From Chitinophagaceae bacterium (GTDB lineage: Bacteria; Bacteroidota; Bacteroidia; Chitinophagales; Chitinophagaceae), in the NCBI GenBank assembly GCA_016699815.1, contig CP065012.1, positions 558,001 to 622,000 on the forward strand: 64,000 nucleotides of DNA, read 5' to 3'. Below the pieces are notes generated by a model that ran no database searches, was not told the origin of the DNA, and saw only the letters and a program-made list of their open reading frames with translations. Numbering within the stretch: the first letter of the stretch is position 1; every line of letters begins with the position of its first letter. A program made the translations under genes and the position numbers. This document shows, piece after piece, positions 1-8,582 of this stretch.

Positions 1-1
1 A

Positions 2-940
2 TTAACGGTATAAAAGAAAAAACAGCATAGATAAAATGCCGGTGAGCATTACCAGTTTAATTAATGTGCTCAATTTATGGTAAGCTGCTGCCTTTTCTGC
101 TTTAAATAATCCTTTAAGTATAAATACTAATGGCAATAATAAAAACAGGGCAATAAATAACAACATTTCCCTCATGCCGGATTGCCAGGTATATAATTGA
201 AGGATAATTAATGCAGCCATGCATACAATTAACCATACGCCAACATACACTTTAGATGCAGGAACGCCCCAAACAATGGGCATGGTACGGCAGTTATATT
301 GCCTGTCGCCTTCCATATCTTCCAGGTCTTTTACCGCTTCCCGAATGAGTGAAGTAATAAATGCAAAGCCTGCATAAACAGTGGTAAACTTAAAAAAACG
401 TTGAAAATTTATAAAATTTTCTCCCTGGTACCATTGGTTAAACCCTGCACCCACAAAAAAATACACTACCAAAATTACCCATGCAGAAAGCGCCGAAATA
501 ATTACATTACCTATCAGCAGCTTTTTTTTAAAAGTGGTTGAATAAAACCAAAGCAGCAAAGAAGAAGCTAAATTTGCCCAGCCAATAATCCATTTACCGG
601 TTTTGTAACTTATATAAAAACTTATGCCGATGCCGGCTACAGATAATACCCAATGCCAAAGGATAACCCATCGGCGGTGAATAATTCTGCCTACCACTAC
701 TTTTTGGGGTTTATTTATTTTATCAATTTGCTGATCAAAATAATCGTTGATGATATAGCCGGCTGCGGCAATTAAAACCGATGCAAAAACCAACAGCAGG
801 AACAGGAACAAATCTGCACGCAAACTATATGCCGGCGCTACTGCTTTAAACAGGCAACCATAGTAAAGGCATTGTGTAAGCGCAATAAAAAATAAGTTTG
901 GCCACCTGGCCAGTTGAAAAAATGCTGTGAGTAATTTCAT
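2..940 (-). CDS. UbiA-family prenyltransferase
   Basis: Integral-membrane prenyltransferase of the UbiA superfamily, which moves a polyprenyl chain from its diphosphate onto an acceptor within the inner membrane. The first Asp-rich motif, NDYFDQQIDKIN, is at residues 65-76 and the second, DLEDMEGD, at 205-212; both bind Mg-diphosphate in this family. About eight hydrophobic segments surround them and 312 residues is the usual length. The ATG at 938-940 lies 6 nt below a TACATTTG -7 element. The substrate cannot be read from sequence; Bacteroidota homologues are often labelled geranylgeranylglycerol-phosphate geranylgeranyltransferase, but quinone or other lipid acceptors are equally possible. 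The stop is at the very edge of the window, so the gene is complete. Confidence 0.9.
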   Translation of the reverse strand: MKLLTAFFQLARWPNLFFIALTQCLYYGCLFKAVAPAYSLRADLFLFLLLVFASVLIAAAGYIINDYFDQQIDKINKPQKVVVGRIIHRRWVILWHWVLSVAGIGISFYISYKTGKWIIGWANLASSLLLWFYSTTFKKKLLIGNVIISALSAWVILVVYFFVGAGFNQWYQGENFINFQRFFKFTTVYAGFAFITSLIREAVKDLEDMEGDRQYNCRTMPIVWGVPASKVYVGVWLIVCMAALIILQLYTWQSGMREMLLFIALFLLLPLVFILKGLFKAEKAAAYHKLSTLIKLVMLTGILSMLFFLLYR

Positions 941-946
941 GCATTA

Positions 947-954
947 CAAATGTA
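947..954 (-). promoter_or_regulatory. -7 promoter element of the UbiA gene
   Basis: On the minus strand this reads TACATTTG, a full match to the Bacteroidota -7 consensus TAnnTTTG, ending 6 nt before the ATG. No TTG at the usual -33 spacing was found, and the leader would be very short. Confidence 0.4.
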
Positions 955-1004
955 AAGAACAAGGGCTGAAATAACTATTAAGGAATGAATTGCCGGTAAA
1001 GATT

Positions 1005-1526
1005 CTAAATAGATGAAGTGCCATTGCTATGTACCCATTGCCCATTGAGCTTTAGTACTTTTTCAATAACGTCCCTTACGCATCCCTGGCCGCCATTGAA
1101 AGGAGAAATATACTGCGCCTGTGCTTTTATTTCGGCAGTGGCATCTGCAGGGCAACATGCCATCCCGGCAAATTGCATGGCTTCAAAATCGGGCAGGTCG
1201 TCTCCCATAAACAAAACCTGCTCTTTAGAAAAAGAATTTTGGGAAATATAATTTTTTAATACCTGGAGTTTATCTTCCACGCCAATATGAACATCTGAAA
1301 TGCCCAAAAGGTTTAATCTCGTTTTAACGGCTGCAGATTTTCCCCCGGAAATAACTAAAATGTGGTAGCCTTTTTTAATGGCAAGCTGCATGGCATACCC
1401 GTCTTTAATATTCATTACCCGGGCCATTTGGCCATCATCCAGCAATAACAGGTTACCGTTTGTTAAAACGCCATCAACATCCAGCACAAAAACCTGTATT
1501 TTTTTAAACCCGGATAGTACATTCAT
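1005..1526 (-). CDS. kdsC: KdsC-like HAD phosphatase (KDO 8-phosphate phosphatase)
   Basis: Small HAD-superfamily phosphatase without a cap domain, matching KdsC, which removes phosphate from 3-deoxy-D-manno-octulosonate 8-phosphate in lipopolysaccharide core synthesis in the cytoplasm. With the start at 1526 the protein has 173 residues, typical for KdsC. Motif I is LDVDGVLTNG with the nucleophile and acid at D16 and D18; motif II is VISGGKS; motif III is GDDLPDFEAM. The frame stays open to 1559, but that start would overlap the end of iscX; the ATG at 1524-1526 leaves 7 nt after the iscX stop and fits the family N-terminus. It appears to be the last gene of an fdx-iscX-kdsC operon. Confidence 0.85.
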   Translation of the reverse strand: MNVLSGFKKIQVFVLDVDGVLTNGNLLLLDDGQMARVMNIKDGYAMQLAIKKGYHILVISGGKSAAVKTRLNLLGISDVHIGVEDKLQVLKNYISQNSFSKEQVLFMGDDLPDFEAMQFAGMACCPADATAEIKAQAQYISPFNGGQGCVRDVIEKVLKLNGQWVHSNGTSSI

Positions 1527-1533
1527 ACAAAAA

Positions 1534-1770
1534 TTATTTTTGCTGATCCCGCCATTCATACACCCATGTGCTTTGGATCAATTCAAGGTGGCCTTCGTTG
1601 CTTTCTTCGGGCTTGCCTTTAAAATGAGGAATTTCCATAACCCATTTATGCAGGTCGGTAAAACGGATACGGTAAATTTTCCCTTCGTTGAATTCATCGC
1701 CAAAGCGCTCATAGAGTTTTTGGGCAATATCTTCATAATCGTTCCAGTAAATTGGCGGTTCAAATGTCAT
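1534..1770 (-). CDS. iscX: IscX-like Fe-S assembly protein
   Basis: Small acidic protein (78 residues) of the IscX/YfhJ family, which binds the cysteine desulfurase IscS and iron and tunes Fe-S cluster assembly. The family pattern is clear: a tryptophan near the N-terminus (YWNDYEDIAQKLYERF), then RFTDLHKWVMEIPHF and a SNEGHLELIQSTWVYEW tail, comparable to the RFTDMHQW and SNE..LEAI..W segments of E. coli IscX. The gene follows a 2Fe-2S ferredoxin by 57 bp on the same strand, the usual Isc partner, although iscS, iscU and hscAB are not in this window. The Bacteroidota copy is about a dozen residues longer than the E. coli protein. Confidence 0.88.
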   Translation of the reverse strand: MTFEPPIYWNDYEDIAQKLYERFGDEFNEGKIYRIRFTDLHKWVMEIPHFKGKPEESNEGHLELIQSTWVYEWRDQQK

Positions 1771-1827
1771 AATAATTTTTTGAATATGCTACAAGCAAAT
1801 GAAATGAAACCAGCATAAGGGTTCCTA

Positions 1828-2166
1828 TTATTCACCTAAAAATTGTGTTTGATCCGGCAGGGTAACTTCTATTTCCCCTTCTTCATTTTCTAATAATACA
1901 CATTGGCAGCCCAGGCGTGAATTTAACCTTGGATTTACTGCCCTGTCAATAAAATCCTCTTCACCATCACTAAGTTCTTCTACAAACTCTTCACCTTTTT
2001 CAAGATAAAGATGGCAGGTACTGCAGGCACAAACGCCACCACAGTTGTGGTGCAGGTCAATATCATTTTTTAATGCAACTTCAAGTAGCGATTGGTTGGG
2101 CTCAATATTTTCGAGGGTAACAGGTGCTAATCCTTTTTGTTCAAATTTAAATGTAATCTTGTACAT
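1828..2166 (-). CDS. fdx: 2Fe-2S ferredoxin (Isc type)
   Basis: Adrenodoxin-type [2Fe-2S] ferredoxin that delivers electrons, probably for Fe-S cluster assembly given the adjoining iscX. With the ATG at 2164-2166 the protein has 112 residues. Cluster ligands are C42, C48 and C51 in the segment NCGGVCACSTC, and C87 in RLGCQC, the C-x5-C-x2-C-x35-C spacing of this class. The frame is open to 2187, but the seven extra residues have no family counterpart. A TAGGTTTG -7 element ends 18 nt upstream. First gene of the probable fdx-iscX-kdsC operon. Confidence 0.9.
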   Translation of the reverse strand: MYKITFKFEQKGLAPVTLENIEPNQSLLEVALKNDIDLHHNCGGVCACSTCHLYLEKGEEFVEELSDGEEDFIDRAVNPRLNSRLGCQCVLLENEEGEIEVTLPDQTQFLGE

Positions 2167-2184
2167 AGTGCAAATTTCGGCCTG

Positions 2185-2192
2185 CAAACCTA
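2185..2192 (-). promoter_or_regulatory. -7 promoter element of fdx-iscX-kdsC
   Basis: Minus strand TAGGTTTG, a match to TAnnTTTG, ending 18 nt before the fdx ATG. No clear -33 TTG. It supports the shorter fdx start, since the longer frame would begin inside this element. Confidence 0.4.
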
Positions 2193-2298
2193 AAAGGAAT
2201 TACTAATAAAGGAAAATAAAAGATGCTATTTATTAAAAACAAGCAAACAAAAGCTTAATTTGGCGGTATTCCCGGTAAACACTAAAACTATTTTTGTA

Positions 2299-2949
2299 AT
2301 GACAAAACAAATTTTTGTGCTGGTAATTTTTACCGCTTATTTATTTGCCATCATGTCCTGCAAAGGCAATAACAACCATACAAAACATGCAAGTTCAGAC
2401 AGCAGCCTGGCAATAAACAAACCTGCAATAAACGTTCAAAAGAAAGAAAATGAAACCCTAAAAGCACCTATTATTAATATTATAGATAGTTTTACTTCGA
2501 AAGCCATTTACATAATGGTAAAAGATAGTGCGGCAAATGAGGAATTACTGGCCAAAAAGTTCAACAAAATTTTCGATAGTATTTTAACGAAAGTAATAAA
2601 AACCAATAAACTCAGCCTTAAAGGTTCCCCGGCTTGCTGGTACCAAAAAAATAAAGCGCCCTATTTTTTTGAAGCTGGGTTGCCTGTAGATAAAATACCC
2701 GCTAAACTTCCCAAAAAAGTATTTACCAAACAAACCCAAAGCGACAGTGCATTAGTGGCCCATTTTTTTGGCCCTTATAATTTAACCGCACAAGGTTATA
2801 CAGCTTTAAAAGATATGCTCAAAGAAATTAAGCCCGGCAAAAAAGCCGGTACCGCCTTTGAGGTGTATGTGGATGACCCAATGAATGAAAAAGGAAAATT
2901 AAAAAATCCTTACAAGGTGCAAACAAATATTATTTTACCATACCATTAA
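2299..2949 (+). CDS. Hypothetical lipoprotein
   Basis: Not recognised. Starting at the ATG at 2299 it has 216 residues; the frame also has a TTG start at 2260, but only the ATG gives a compact signal peptide (MTKQIFVLVIFTAYLFAIMSC) with a lipobox IMSC and Cys near residue 21. The mature part begins with a charged, Asn- and Ser-rich linker, then a mixed alpha/beta region with AYFFEAG and a LKDMLKEI helix near the C-terminus. Its stop codon overlaps the stop of the convergent DUF2520 gene (shared bases 2946-2949). It is probably anchored in the outer or inner membrane. No functional assignment. Confidence 0.7.
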   Translation: MTKQIFVLVIFTAYLFAIMSCKGNNNHTKHASSDSSLAINKPAINVQKKENETLKAPIINIIDSFTSKAIYIMVKDSAANEELLAKKFNKIFDSILTKVIKTNKLSLKGSPACWYQKNKAPYFFEAGLPVDKIPAKLPKKVFTKQTQSDSALVAHFFGPYNLTAQGYTALKDMLKEIKPGKKAGTAFEVYVDDPMNEKGKLKNPYKVQTNIILPYH

Positions 2950-3701
2950 GGGTTCATGATGCTATCTGTTATACGCAGGTAGGTTGTACGCAGCTTTGGA
3001 TATGTAGTAAGCAATCGAAGGTGCTTGTCCATTGTTTGGATATCTTTTCTTATAGCCGGGCCGGTTTGTAAGCTGCATGGTGAATTTTGCTGTACCCGGT
3101 TTGCAGTTTCCAGAATCAATGGTTTTAATATATTAAAATCTACTTTTTCATTTATGCAATATTCCTCGGCAAGGCAATACATATAGTTACTGAAATTGCT
3201 GGCAATTACTGCAGCAAGGTGCATTTTACAGCGTTGTTCATCGCTTGCCCTTTGTACATTATCAGAAACTGTCTGGGCAAATTTTTCTAAAAATATGGTC
3301 ATTTCTTCTGAGGAACCATCTACTAAAAAAGGAATGAGCGGAATTGTCTCCATTTCTTTTCGGATGGTTTGCAATGGATATAAAACCCCGTAATTATCAG
3401 AATATTTTTTTAAAATATCTTTGGAAACAGAACCAGAGGTATGAACAACCGGTTTTCGCTTATCTATTATTTCTGTAATGATATTTTCAATTCCATAATC
3501 CGATACGGAAATGATCACCAAATCACAATCCATATTTATTGGCTTGGAAAAATTGTTATATTCAGATAGAAATTCATCTGCAAGGGTTTTGGCATGGTCA
3601 ATGTTTTGGCTTATTACAGATTGGATAGTATGCCCGTTTTTTATAAACAGCCTTCCCAAAACTGTGGCAACATTACCAGAACCTATTAATACAATTTTCA
3701 T
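2946..3701 (-). CDS. Rossmann-fold DUF2520 protein
   Basis: 251-residue protein with an N-terminal NAD(P)-binding Rossmann fold (MKIVLIGSGNVATVLGRLF, a GxGNVA dinucleotide loop) followed by an all-helical C-terminal half of the DUF2520 type, with NCxxxx-like helices around PLILETANRVQQN. Related to NADP oxidoreductase, F420-dependent families; the substrate is unknown. The ATG at 3699-3701 is preferred over the open frame to 3731, which would run into the divergent hydrolase gene. The 18 nt between the two starts holds the hydrolase promoter. Function is known only at family level. Confidence 0.8.
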   Translation of the reverse strand: MKIVLIGSGNVATVLGRLFIKNGHTIQSVISQNIDHAKTLADEFLSEYNNFSKPINMDCDLVIISVSDYGIENIITEIIDKRKPVVHTSGSVSKDILKKYSDNYGVLYPLQTIRKEMETIPLIPFLVDGSSEEMTIFLEKFAQTVSDNVQRASDEQRCKMHLAAVIASNFSNYMYCLAEEYCINEKVDFNILKPLILETANRVQQNSPCSLQTGPAIRKDIQTMDKHLRLLTTYPKLRTTYLRITDSIMNP

Positions 3702-3707
3702 AAGTGA

Positions 3708-3715
3708 TAACTTTG
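3708..3715 (+). promoter_or_regulatory. -7 promoter element of the alpha/beta hydrolase
   Basis: TAACTTTG, a full match to TAnnTTTG, only 4 nt before the ATG at 3720. If used, the transcript would be leaderless or nearly so. Confidence 0.4.
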
Positions 3716-3719
3716 TAAA

Positions 3720-4586
3720 ATGAAAATACAAAAAAAAGTACTATATATTTTTTTACGTTATAAATTAATTCTCCTTTCAATCCTATTTCCTAAAAAATGT
3801 GGAAATTACGCTTTTACACTTTTCTGTACACCTCCTGAAAAATTCAAAGGCAGCAAAGCAAAAATTTTTGAAACTGCCGAACCCTTATCGTTTTTGCTGA
3901 ATAACATAAGAATTAACGGGTTTAGGGTTTCTGCTTCCGGTAAAAACAAAGTGCTGCTGCTGCATGGCTTCTGTTCCAGTATCCACAAATTTGAAAAACT
4001 TACGCTGGCATTTTCTCAAAGCGGTTACGAAGTACTGGCATTTGATGCCCCGGCCCATGGCATCAGTGAAGGTAAAACGGTAAATGCTTTAGACTATTGT
4101 AACATGATACCAAAAATAAATGAAACTTACGGCCCTATTGATATTTATGTTGCGCATTCCTTTGGCGGACTTGCTGCATGCCTGGCTTTAGAAAAAATTA
4201 TTCATTCGGAAAATACGGTGCTGGCCCTGATAGCGCCAGCCGCAGAAACTACAAGGGCATTAGACAATGCCTATACTATTTTAAACATTAGCAACAAAAA
4301 AATTAAAAGACTTATGATTGAAACCATTCGGGAACGAAGTGGTAAATTGCCAGAATGGTTTAGTGTAAAAAGGGCAATTAAAAATATTAAGGCCAAAATA
4401 TTATGGGTGCAGGATACCGAAGATTTTATAACCCCAATGGAAGATGTAGAAAAAGTTATGGAGGACAAACCGGTTAACACCAGTTTTTATATTACCCAGG
4501 GCCTTGGGCATCATAAAATTTACAGAAATGACAAAGTGATAAATGAAATCATATCTTTTAGCAAAGGCCATGTAACAGTTGATTGA
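3720..4586 (+). CDS. Alpha/beta hydrolase
   Basis: Serine hydrolase of the alpha/beta fold. The oxyanion-hole segment is LLLHGFCSS near residue 80, the nucleophile elbow is AHSFGG with S147, the acid is D235 in DTEDFITP and the base is H264 in GLGHHKIYRN, in the canonical order. 288 residues. The N-terminus is basic and hydrophobic (residues 1-25) and may anchor it to the membrane; there is no clear cleavage site. It is divergent from the DUF2520 gene. Substrate unknown: esterase or lipase-like activity is only a family-level guess. Confidence 0.85.
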   Translation: MKIQKKVLYIFLRYKLILLSILFPKKCGNYAFTLFCTPPEKFKGSKAKIFETAEPLSFLLNNIRINGFRVSASGKNKVLLLHGFCSSIHKFEKLTLAFSQSGYEVLAFDAPAHGISEGKTVNALDYCNMIPKINETYGPIDIYVAHSFGGLAACLALEKIIHSENTVLALIAPAAETTRALDNAYTILNISNKKIKRLMIETIRERSGKLPEWFSVKRAIKNIKAKILWVQDTEDFITPMEDVEKVMEDKPVNTSFYITQGLGHHKIYRNDKVINEIISFSKGHVTVD

Positions 4587-4604
4587 CAAAGCCTTTAAAC
4601 GATG

Positions 4605-5264
4605 CTAATTTTTTTTTCCTTTAAGCATGGGCACAAATTTAAATTGCTCAAATTCCTCTTCTGCAAATTTTCCATCGGCGGTTTTTGTTAAACGCAACAT
4701 GCGCTGGCTTCCCGGTTCCGTTTCAAGGGGTAATACCATTTTGCCGCCAATCTTCAACTGGTCAATCAACCTGGGAGGAATAAAAGGAGCAGCAGCTGTA
4801 ATCAATACTTTATCAAATGGCGCAAATGTAGGGAGGCCTTCAAAGCCATCGCCGTAAAAAAATTTTATACCAGGGTATTTGGATTTTAAAACAAATTTTT
4901 GAGTAAGTTCAAAAAGCTTTTTTTGCCTTTCTATGGTAAAAACCTTTGCACCCATTTCGGCCAATACGGTTGCCTGGTAAATGCTGCCTGTACCAATTTC
5001 CAAAATTTTATCCTGTGGCTGTACCTCAAGCAGCGAAGTTTGATAGGCTACTGTGTAGGGTTGAGAAATAGTTTGCCCTACGGCAATTGGAAACGCCCTG
5101 TCTTCGTAAGCAATATTATCCAGCGCTGTATCCAGGAAAAAATGCCGGGGAACTTCGTTCATGGCGTCCAAAACTTTTTCGCTGGTAATGCCTTTGTCCC
5201 TTAAAGAGCCTATCAATTTTTTTCTTAGCCCTTTATGCCGGTAAGTATCTTCAAATTTTCTCAC
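4605..5264 (-). CDS. pcm: Protein-L-isoaspartate O-methyltransferase
   Basis: SAM-dependent methyltransferase that methylates L-isoaspartyl residues in damaged proteins and so starts their repair in the cytoplasm. The family marks are VPRHFF near residue 40, DRAFPIAVGQTISQPYTVA around residues 57-75 (substrate region), and SAM motif I LEIGTGSIYQATVLAEMG near residue 90, followed by GDGFEGLPTFAPFDKVLITAAAP. Length 219 matches the family. Motif I has I where most members have G (GTGSGYQ), a small variation. It is convergent with the hydrolase, 18 bp apart, with no obvious terminator between them. Confidence 0.93.
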   Translation of the reverse strand: MRKFEDTYRHKGLRKKLIGSLRDKGITSEKVLDAMNEVPRHFFLDTALDNIAYEDRAFPIAVGQTISQPYTVAYQTSLLEVQPQDKILEIGTGSIYQATVLAEMGAKVFTIERQKKLFELTQKFVLKSKYPGIKFFYGDGFEGLPTFAPFDKVLITAAAPFIPPRLIDQLKIGGKMVLPLETEPGSQRMLRLTKTADGKFAEEEFEQFKFVPMLKGKKN

Positions 5265-5329
5265 AATAGTTAGCCTGATTTTTTGTACTGCAAATTAAAA
5301 GCAGTTGTTCAATAATTAATGTAAAAAAA

Positions 5330-6232
5330 TTATTTATTCTTTATGGGCTTTACCATATACCCTTCGTTGCGTAATAATTGCAAAACACCTTGCTTACCCG
5401 GCAGGTGCCCGGCGCCTACAGCTATAAAAAGGTTTTCTTTGGGCATCAGTTTTTCCATTTGTTTCACCCAGTTTTTATTGCGGTTATACAAAAGTATGTC
5501 CATACTTGCGCCTGTTTCTTCACTTTGCTTAGTCATCAGGCTATCCAATAAACCCAATTGCTGGGATTTATATAAATTCAGCATTTCCTGAAACGCTTTT
5601 TTATAACTGGCTATACTATCAAGTGTACGCAATAAACCTTTTGCCTGGGTTTCGTAAGGCACACTGTCAAACACGGCACATTGAAACTGTATGGTTTCAA
5701 AACCTTCTACCTCTTTATTTTGCTCTTTTGAAAGTTTCATCAACCCTTCTTCTACCCCGCTCAAAGTTTTACATTGCATTAATTTTGGGTAAAGCATTGA
5801 TTCAAGCATCAAAGGTTTTACCTTATTAAACATAGTAAAAGGCATTTTAAGGCTGTCCTTAAAATACGTTTCAATACGCTTGTATTCCTCCGGGGTATAA
5901 AACTCATTTAGCGTTTTATTGCCATTCATATTCATACAAAATAAAGCGCCCATGGTATTGCTTAAATTATCGAGGTCCATCTCCAGGTATAATTTTTTAC
6001 TGCCTGCCAGCGCTTTTTTAAGGTTTTCGCTAAATACAATATCTTCTTTGCACATAAGGTGAAAAGTGCCGAAAATATAACTTGGTTGCTTTAGGTTTTT
6101 ACCGGATATTTCCCATAAAACTGTGTGTTGTGTAGGCTCCAGGGGCAATTTTAACGATTGGTTGCCGGTTTTACAGGCATTAAAAAAAATTAATACTGCA
6201 AAAGCTACAAAAAGGTTTATAATTTTGCTCAT
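5330..6232 (-). CDS. TraB/GumN-family lipoprotein
   Basis: 300-residue protein of the TraB/GumN (Tiki-like) family, thought to be metal-dependent proteases or regulators. The two family motifs are present: GTFHLMCKED near residue 56 and GAGHLPGKQG near residue 275. The N-terminus is a lipoprotein signal (MSKIINLFVAFAVLIFFNAC) with Cys near residue 20, so it should be periplasm-facing and lipid anchored. It is transcribed away from the sigma-factor cluster. The physiological substrate is unknown in bacteria. Confidence 0.85.
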   Translation of the reverse strand: MSKIINLFVAFAVLIFFNACKTGNQSLKLPLEPTQHTVLWEISGKNLKQPSYIFGTFHLMCKEDIVFSENLKKALAGSKKLYLEMDLDNLSNTMGALFCMNMNGNKTLNEFYTPEEYKRIETYFKDSLKMPFTMFNKVKPLMLESMLYPKLMQCKTLSGVEEGLMKLSKEQNKEVEGFETIQFQCAVFDSVPYETQAKGLLRTLDSIASYKKAFQEMLNLYKSQQLGLLDSLMTKQSEETGASMDILLYNRNKNWVKQMEKLMPKENLFIAVGAGHLPGKQGVLQLLRNEGYMVKPIKNK

Positions 6233-6397
6233 ACGGGTAAAATTAAGAAGTTTATCAACAGGTTTATTCCAAAACCCGGTTACCGAAAATTCAAAATTCT
6301 ATTGAAACCATTGGTTGCTAAGGGTTGCTTTTCAACAATTTTCAAAAAAAGCAATAATTTTCTTAAACGTTTTTAGCAGATAGTTGTACTTAATAGT

Positions 6398-7375
6398 ATG
6401 AAATATTTTTTACTTTTTTTTATGCTCGGTATTTCCTTTTGGGTACCTGCACAGTCAGTAACGGAATCTACAAATCAACAACAAACAAAAAACCCTGTAA
6501 GTGGTACTGCTGCAACTATAGCATTATTAAAAAAGAAAGGGTTACAAAACCTCTACAACCCCGATGCATGGCTGGCTTTTTACCTGAATACCCAAAGAGA
6601 CAAAAAATTTGATTCGGATACAAAAAACCATGAACTTAATTTTTTAGCCGAAGCATCTGCATCCTTTATTAAAGAAAGCTGGCAATACAACCTCATAAGC
6701 TTTATACACTCTGGTAAAAAAAATAAAGAAACCGTTTTTAAAGCTTTAGAACTGGCCAAAGATAAAGTTGCTGTTTATCCCTACATAATTCAATACAGCA
6801 TTATTGCCCGGGATAAAATAATGCTGGCAGAATATGCCCAAAAATTATATGCCGCTTTGCCGCTGCCGCCCAATGTTTACGAATATCAATACAATACCTT
6901 AATGTCGGCCAATACCAATGCGGTAATTTATGCCCGTGGCATTGGCGACCTGGTAGCCCTGGCAATGGTACAACAGGCAACCAATATAAGAAAAGACATT
7001 ACCCTAATGTATTACGAAGAACCCGTGATCCCTGCACCCAATACTTACTTATGCCTTTCCATAGGAAAAGATGAAATTGCCAAATATCCCGTTGCCTATT
7101 ATACCGGGCTTTTAGTAAGCCTCGACCCTGCAGGCGATTTTACTGAATTGAAAAACCATATTAGTAACGATTTCACTAAAGAGAGGTTAAACAATGCCAC
7201 TATTTTAACCGGGCATGAAAAGCAGCTCTACAAAAATTATCTTCCGTCATTTTTGCTGTTGTATAAAAGCTATGAAAATAAAAATGCACCACAGGCAAAA
7301 TGGCTATTGCAAAAAATGGATTTTATTGCCCGGCAGGCCGGAATTTCAGAAGAACTCTATAAACAACTGAAATAA
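6398..7375 (+). CDS. Hypothetical secreted protein upstream of sigma factor
   Basis: Not recognised. 325 residues with a signal peptide (MKYFLLFFMLGISFWVPAQS). The remainder is predicted mostly helical with regularly spaced hydrophobic residues, which could be TPR-like, though no clean repeat is visible. It ends 5 nt before the ECF sigma gene and is probably cotranscribed with it, so it may belong to the sigma regulon or sense the same signal. No catalytic motif seen. Confidence 0.7.
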   Translation: MKYFLLFFMLGISFWVPAQSVTESTNQQQTKNPVSGTAATIALLKKKGLQNLYNPDAWLAFYLNTQRDKKFDSDTKNHELNFLAEASASFIKESWQYNLISFIHSGKKNKETVFKALELAKDKVAVYPYIIQYSIIARDKIMLAEYAQKLYAALPLPPNVYEYQYNTLMSANTNAVIYARGIGDLVALAMVQQATNIRKDITLMYYEEPVIPAPNTYLCLSIGKDEIAKYPVAYYTGLLVSLDPAGDFTELKNHISNDFTKERLNNATILTGHEKQLYKNYLPSFLLLYKSYENKNAPQAKWLLQKMDFIARQAGISEELYKQLK

Positions 7376-7380
7376 GCGAT

Positions 7381-7944
7381 ATGGCAGATATCAAAAACGG
7401 CAGCGCTGAAATGTTATTATCCCTATTGCAAAAGGGCAATACTGCTGCATTTGATGAAATATACATGAGGTATGGCCAAAAAATGTTTGGCTTCTTTTAT
7501 AAAATGTTATGGAAAAACAAAGAACTGGCCGAAGATTTTACACAGGATTTATTTTTAAAGCTTATCAGGAATGCCGAAACCTTTGATACAAACAAAAGTT
7601 TTGCCACCTGGCTGTACAGCATTGCCAACAATATGTGCAAAAACGAATACCGGAAGCAGGAAACCAAAATAAAATTTCAAAAAATGAAAGTGGTACACAT
7701 TAATGATAGCAGCCCAAACCCCGACCTGGCAAATTTTAAAAAAGCATTGCATAACTACACCCAAACTTTAAACGAAGACAAGAAAGAACTTTATGTATTG
7801 CGCTTTATGGAAAACCTTACCGTACCCCAAATTGCTGCGATATTGGATTTACCTGAAGGAACGGTAAAATCGAGGATATTTTATTTACTAAAAGAATTAA
7901 AAGATGAACTTAAAGAATATAAAGGGCTATTAACTTACCCATAA
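7381..7944 (+). CDS. ECF-family RNA polymerase sigma factor
   Basis: 187-residue sigma-70 family factor with regions 2 and 4 only. Region 2 runs from about residue 25 (FDEIYMRYGQKMFGFFY) through AEDFTQDLFLKLI and ATWLYSIANNMCKNEYRK; region 4 is PQIAAILDLPEGTVKSRIFY, a helix-turn-helix that reads the -35. It sits 5 nt after a secreted hypothetical gene and 11 nt before a gene for a single-pass membrane protein in the position usual for an anti-sigma factor. It presumably controls this cluster and other genes in response to an envelope signal. Confidence 0.93.
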   Translation: MADIKNGSAEMLLSLLQKGNTAAFDEIYMRYGQKMFGFFYKMLWKNKELAEDFTQDLFLKLIRNAETFDTNKSFATWLYSIANNMCKNEYRKQETKIKFQKMKVVHINDSSPNPDLANFKKALHNYTQTLNEDKKELYVLRFMENLTVPQIAAILDLPEGTVKSRIFYLLKELKDELKEYKGLLTYP

Positions 7945-7955
7945 AACTAAATTTT

Positions 7956-8525
7956 ATGAGCATGAATGCAGACGACATAATACAGCAAAAGCAATGGCAC
8001 GAACTTACGCCTGAAGAAAAATTACTGGTTGCCGGTATTGCAGCAGATGAACAGGAGTTTAACCTGCTGAAGAATATGATAAGGGTTTCATTGGAAGAAA
8101 ATAACCTTGTGCCTGCACTAAACCCAATACTTAAGGAAAAGTTGTATAGCGCAACAAAGCAAAATAAAAAAACCAACTGGCTTGGCTGGTATGCAGCAGC
8201 AGCCGCTATTACAGGGTTAATAATTTTTCTTTTAACTACAGAAAAAAAAGAACAGCAAAACCCTATTGTAAAAAACAACCCTGCCCCGGCTGTAAATAAA
8301 ATAATCATACCAGACAGTACGGCAAACCCTGTTCTCATTTTGCCAGCTCCTTCCCCTACTGAAACCACAAAGCAAAAAAGCAATAACATTGCTTTAATTA
8401 AAACAGATACCCTCCTTCAAAAAGATGAAAAAAGCAATATTACTACGCCGCTTTACAGTAATGTTATCAACCCCTCAGTAGATGCAGACAGCTCATTACT
8501 GGCCTTCATAAGCGAAGTTTATTAA
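7956..8525 (+). CDS. Single-pass membrane protein, putative anti-sigma factor
   Basis: 189 residues: an N-terminal cytoplasmic part of about 70 residues (MNADDIIQQKQWHELTPEEK, mostly helical), one transmembrane segment near residues 72-92 (WYAAAAAITGLIIFLLTT), then a low-complexity Pro/Thr/Asn/Lys-rich extracytoplasmic tail. Topology and the place 11 nt after an ECF sigma gene fit an anti-sigma factor, but no zinc-binding HxxxCxxC motif is present, so the role is inferred from context. Confidence 0.6.
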   Translation: MSMNADDIIQQKQWHELTPEEKLLVAGIAADEQEFNLLKNMIRVSLEENNLVPALNPILKEKLYSATKQNKKTNWLGWYAAAAAITGLIIFLLTTEKKEQQNPIVKNNPAPAVNKIIIPDSTANPVLILPAPSPTETTKQKSNNIALIKTDTLLQKDEKSNITTPLYSNVINPSVDADSSLLAFISEVY

Positions 8526-8582
8526 ATTTATTTGAACGAAAGTTTCACCGGCGTGTACAGGTAAGAAATAAAACTTTTTATT

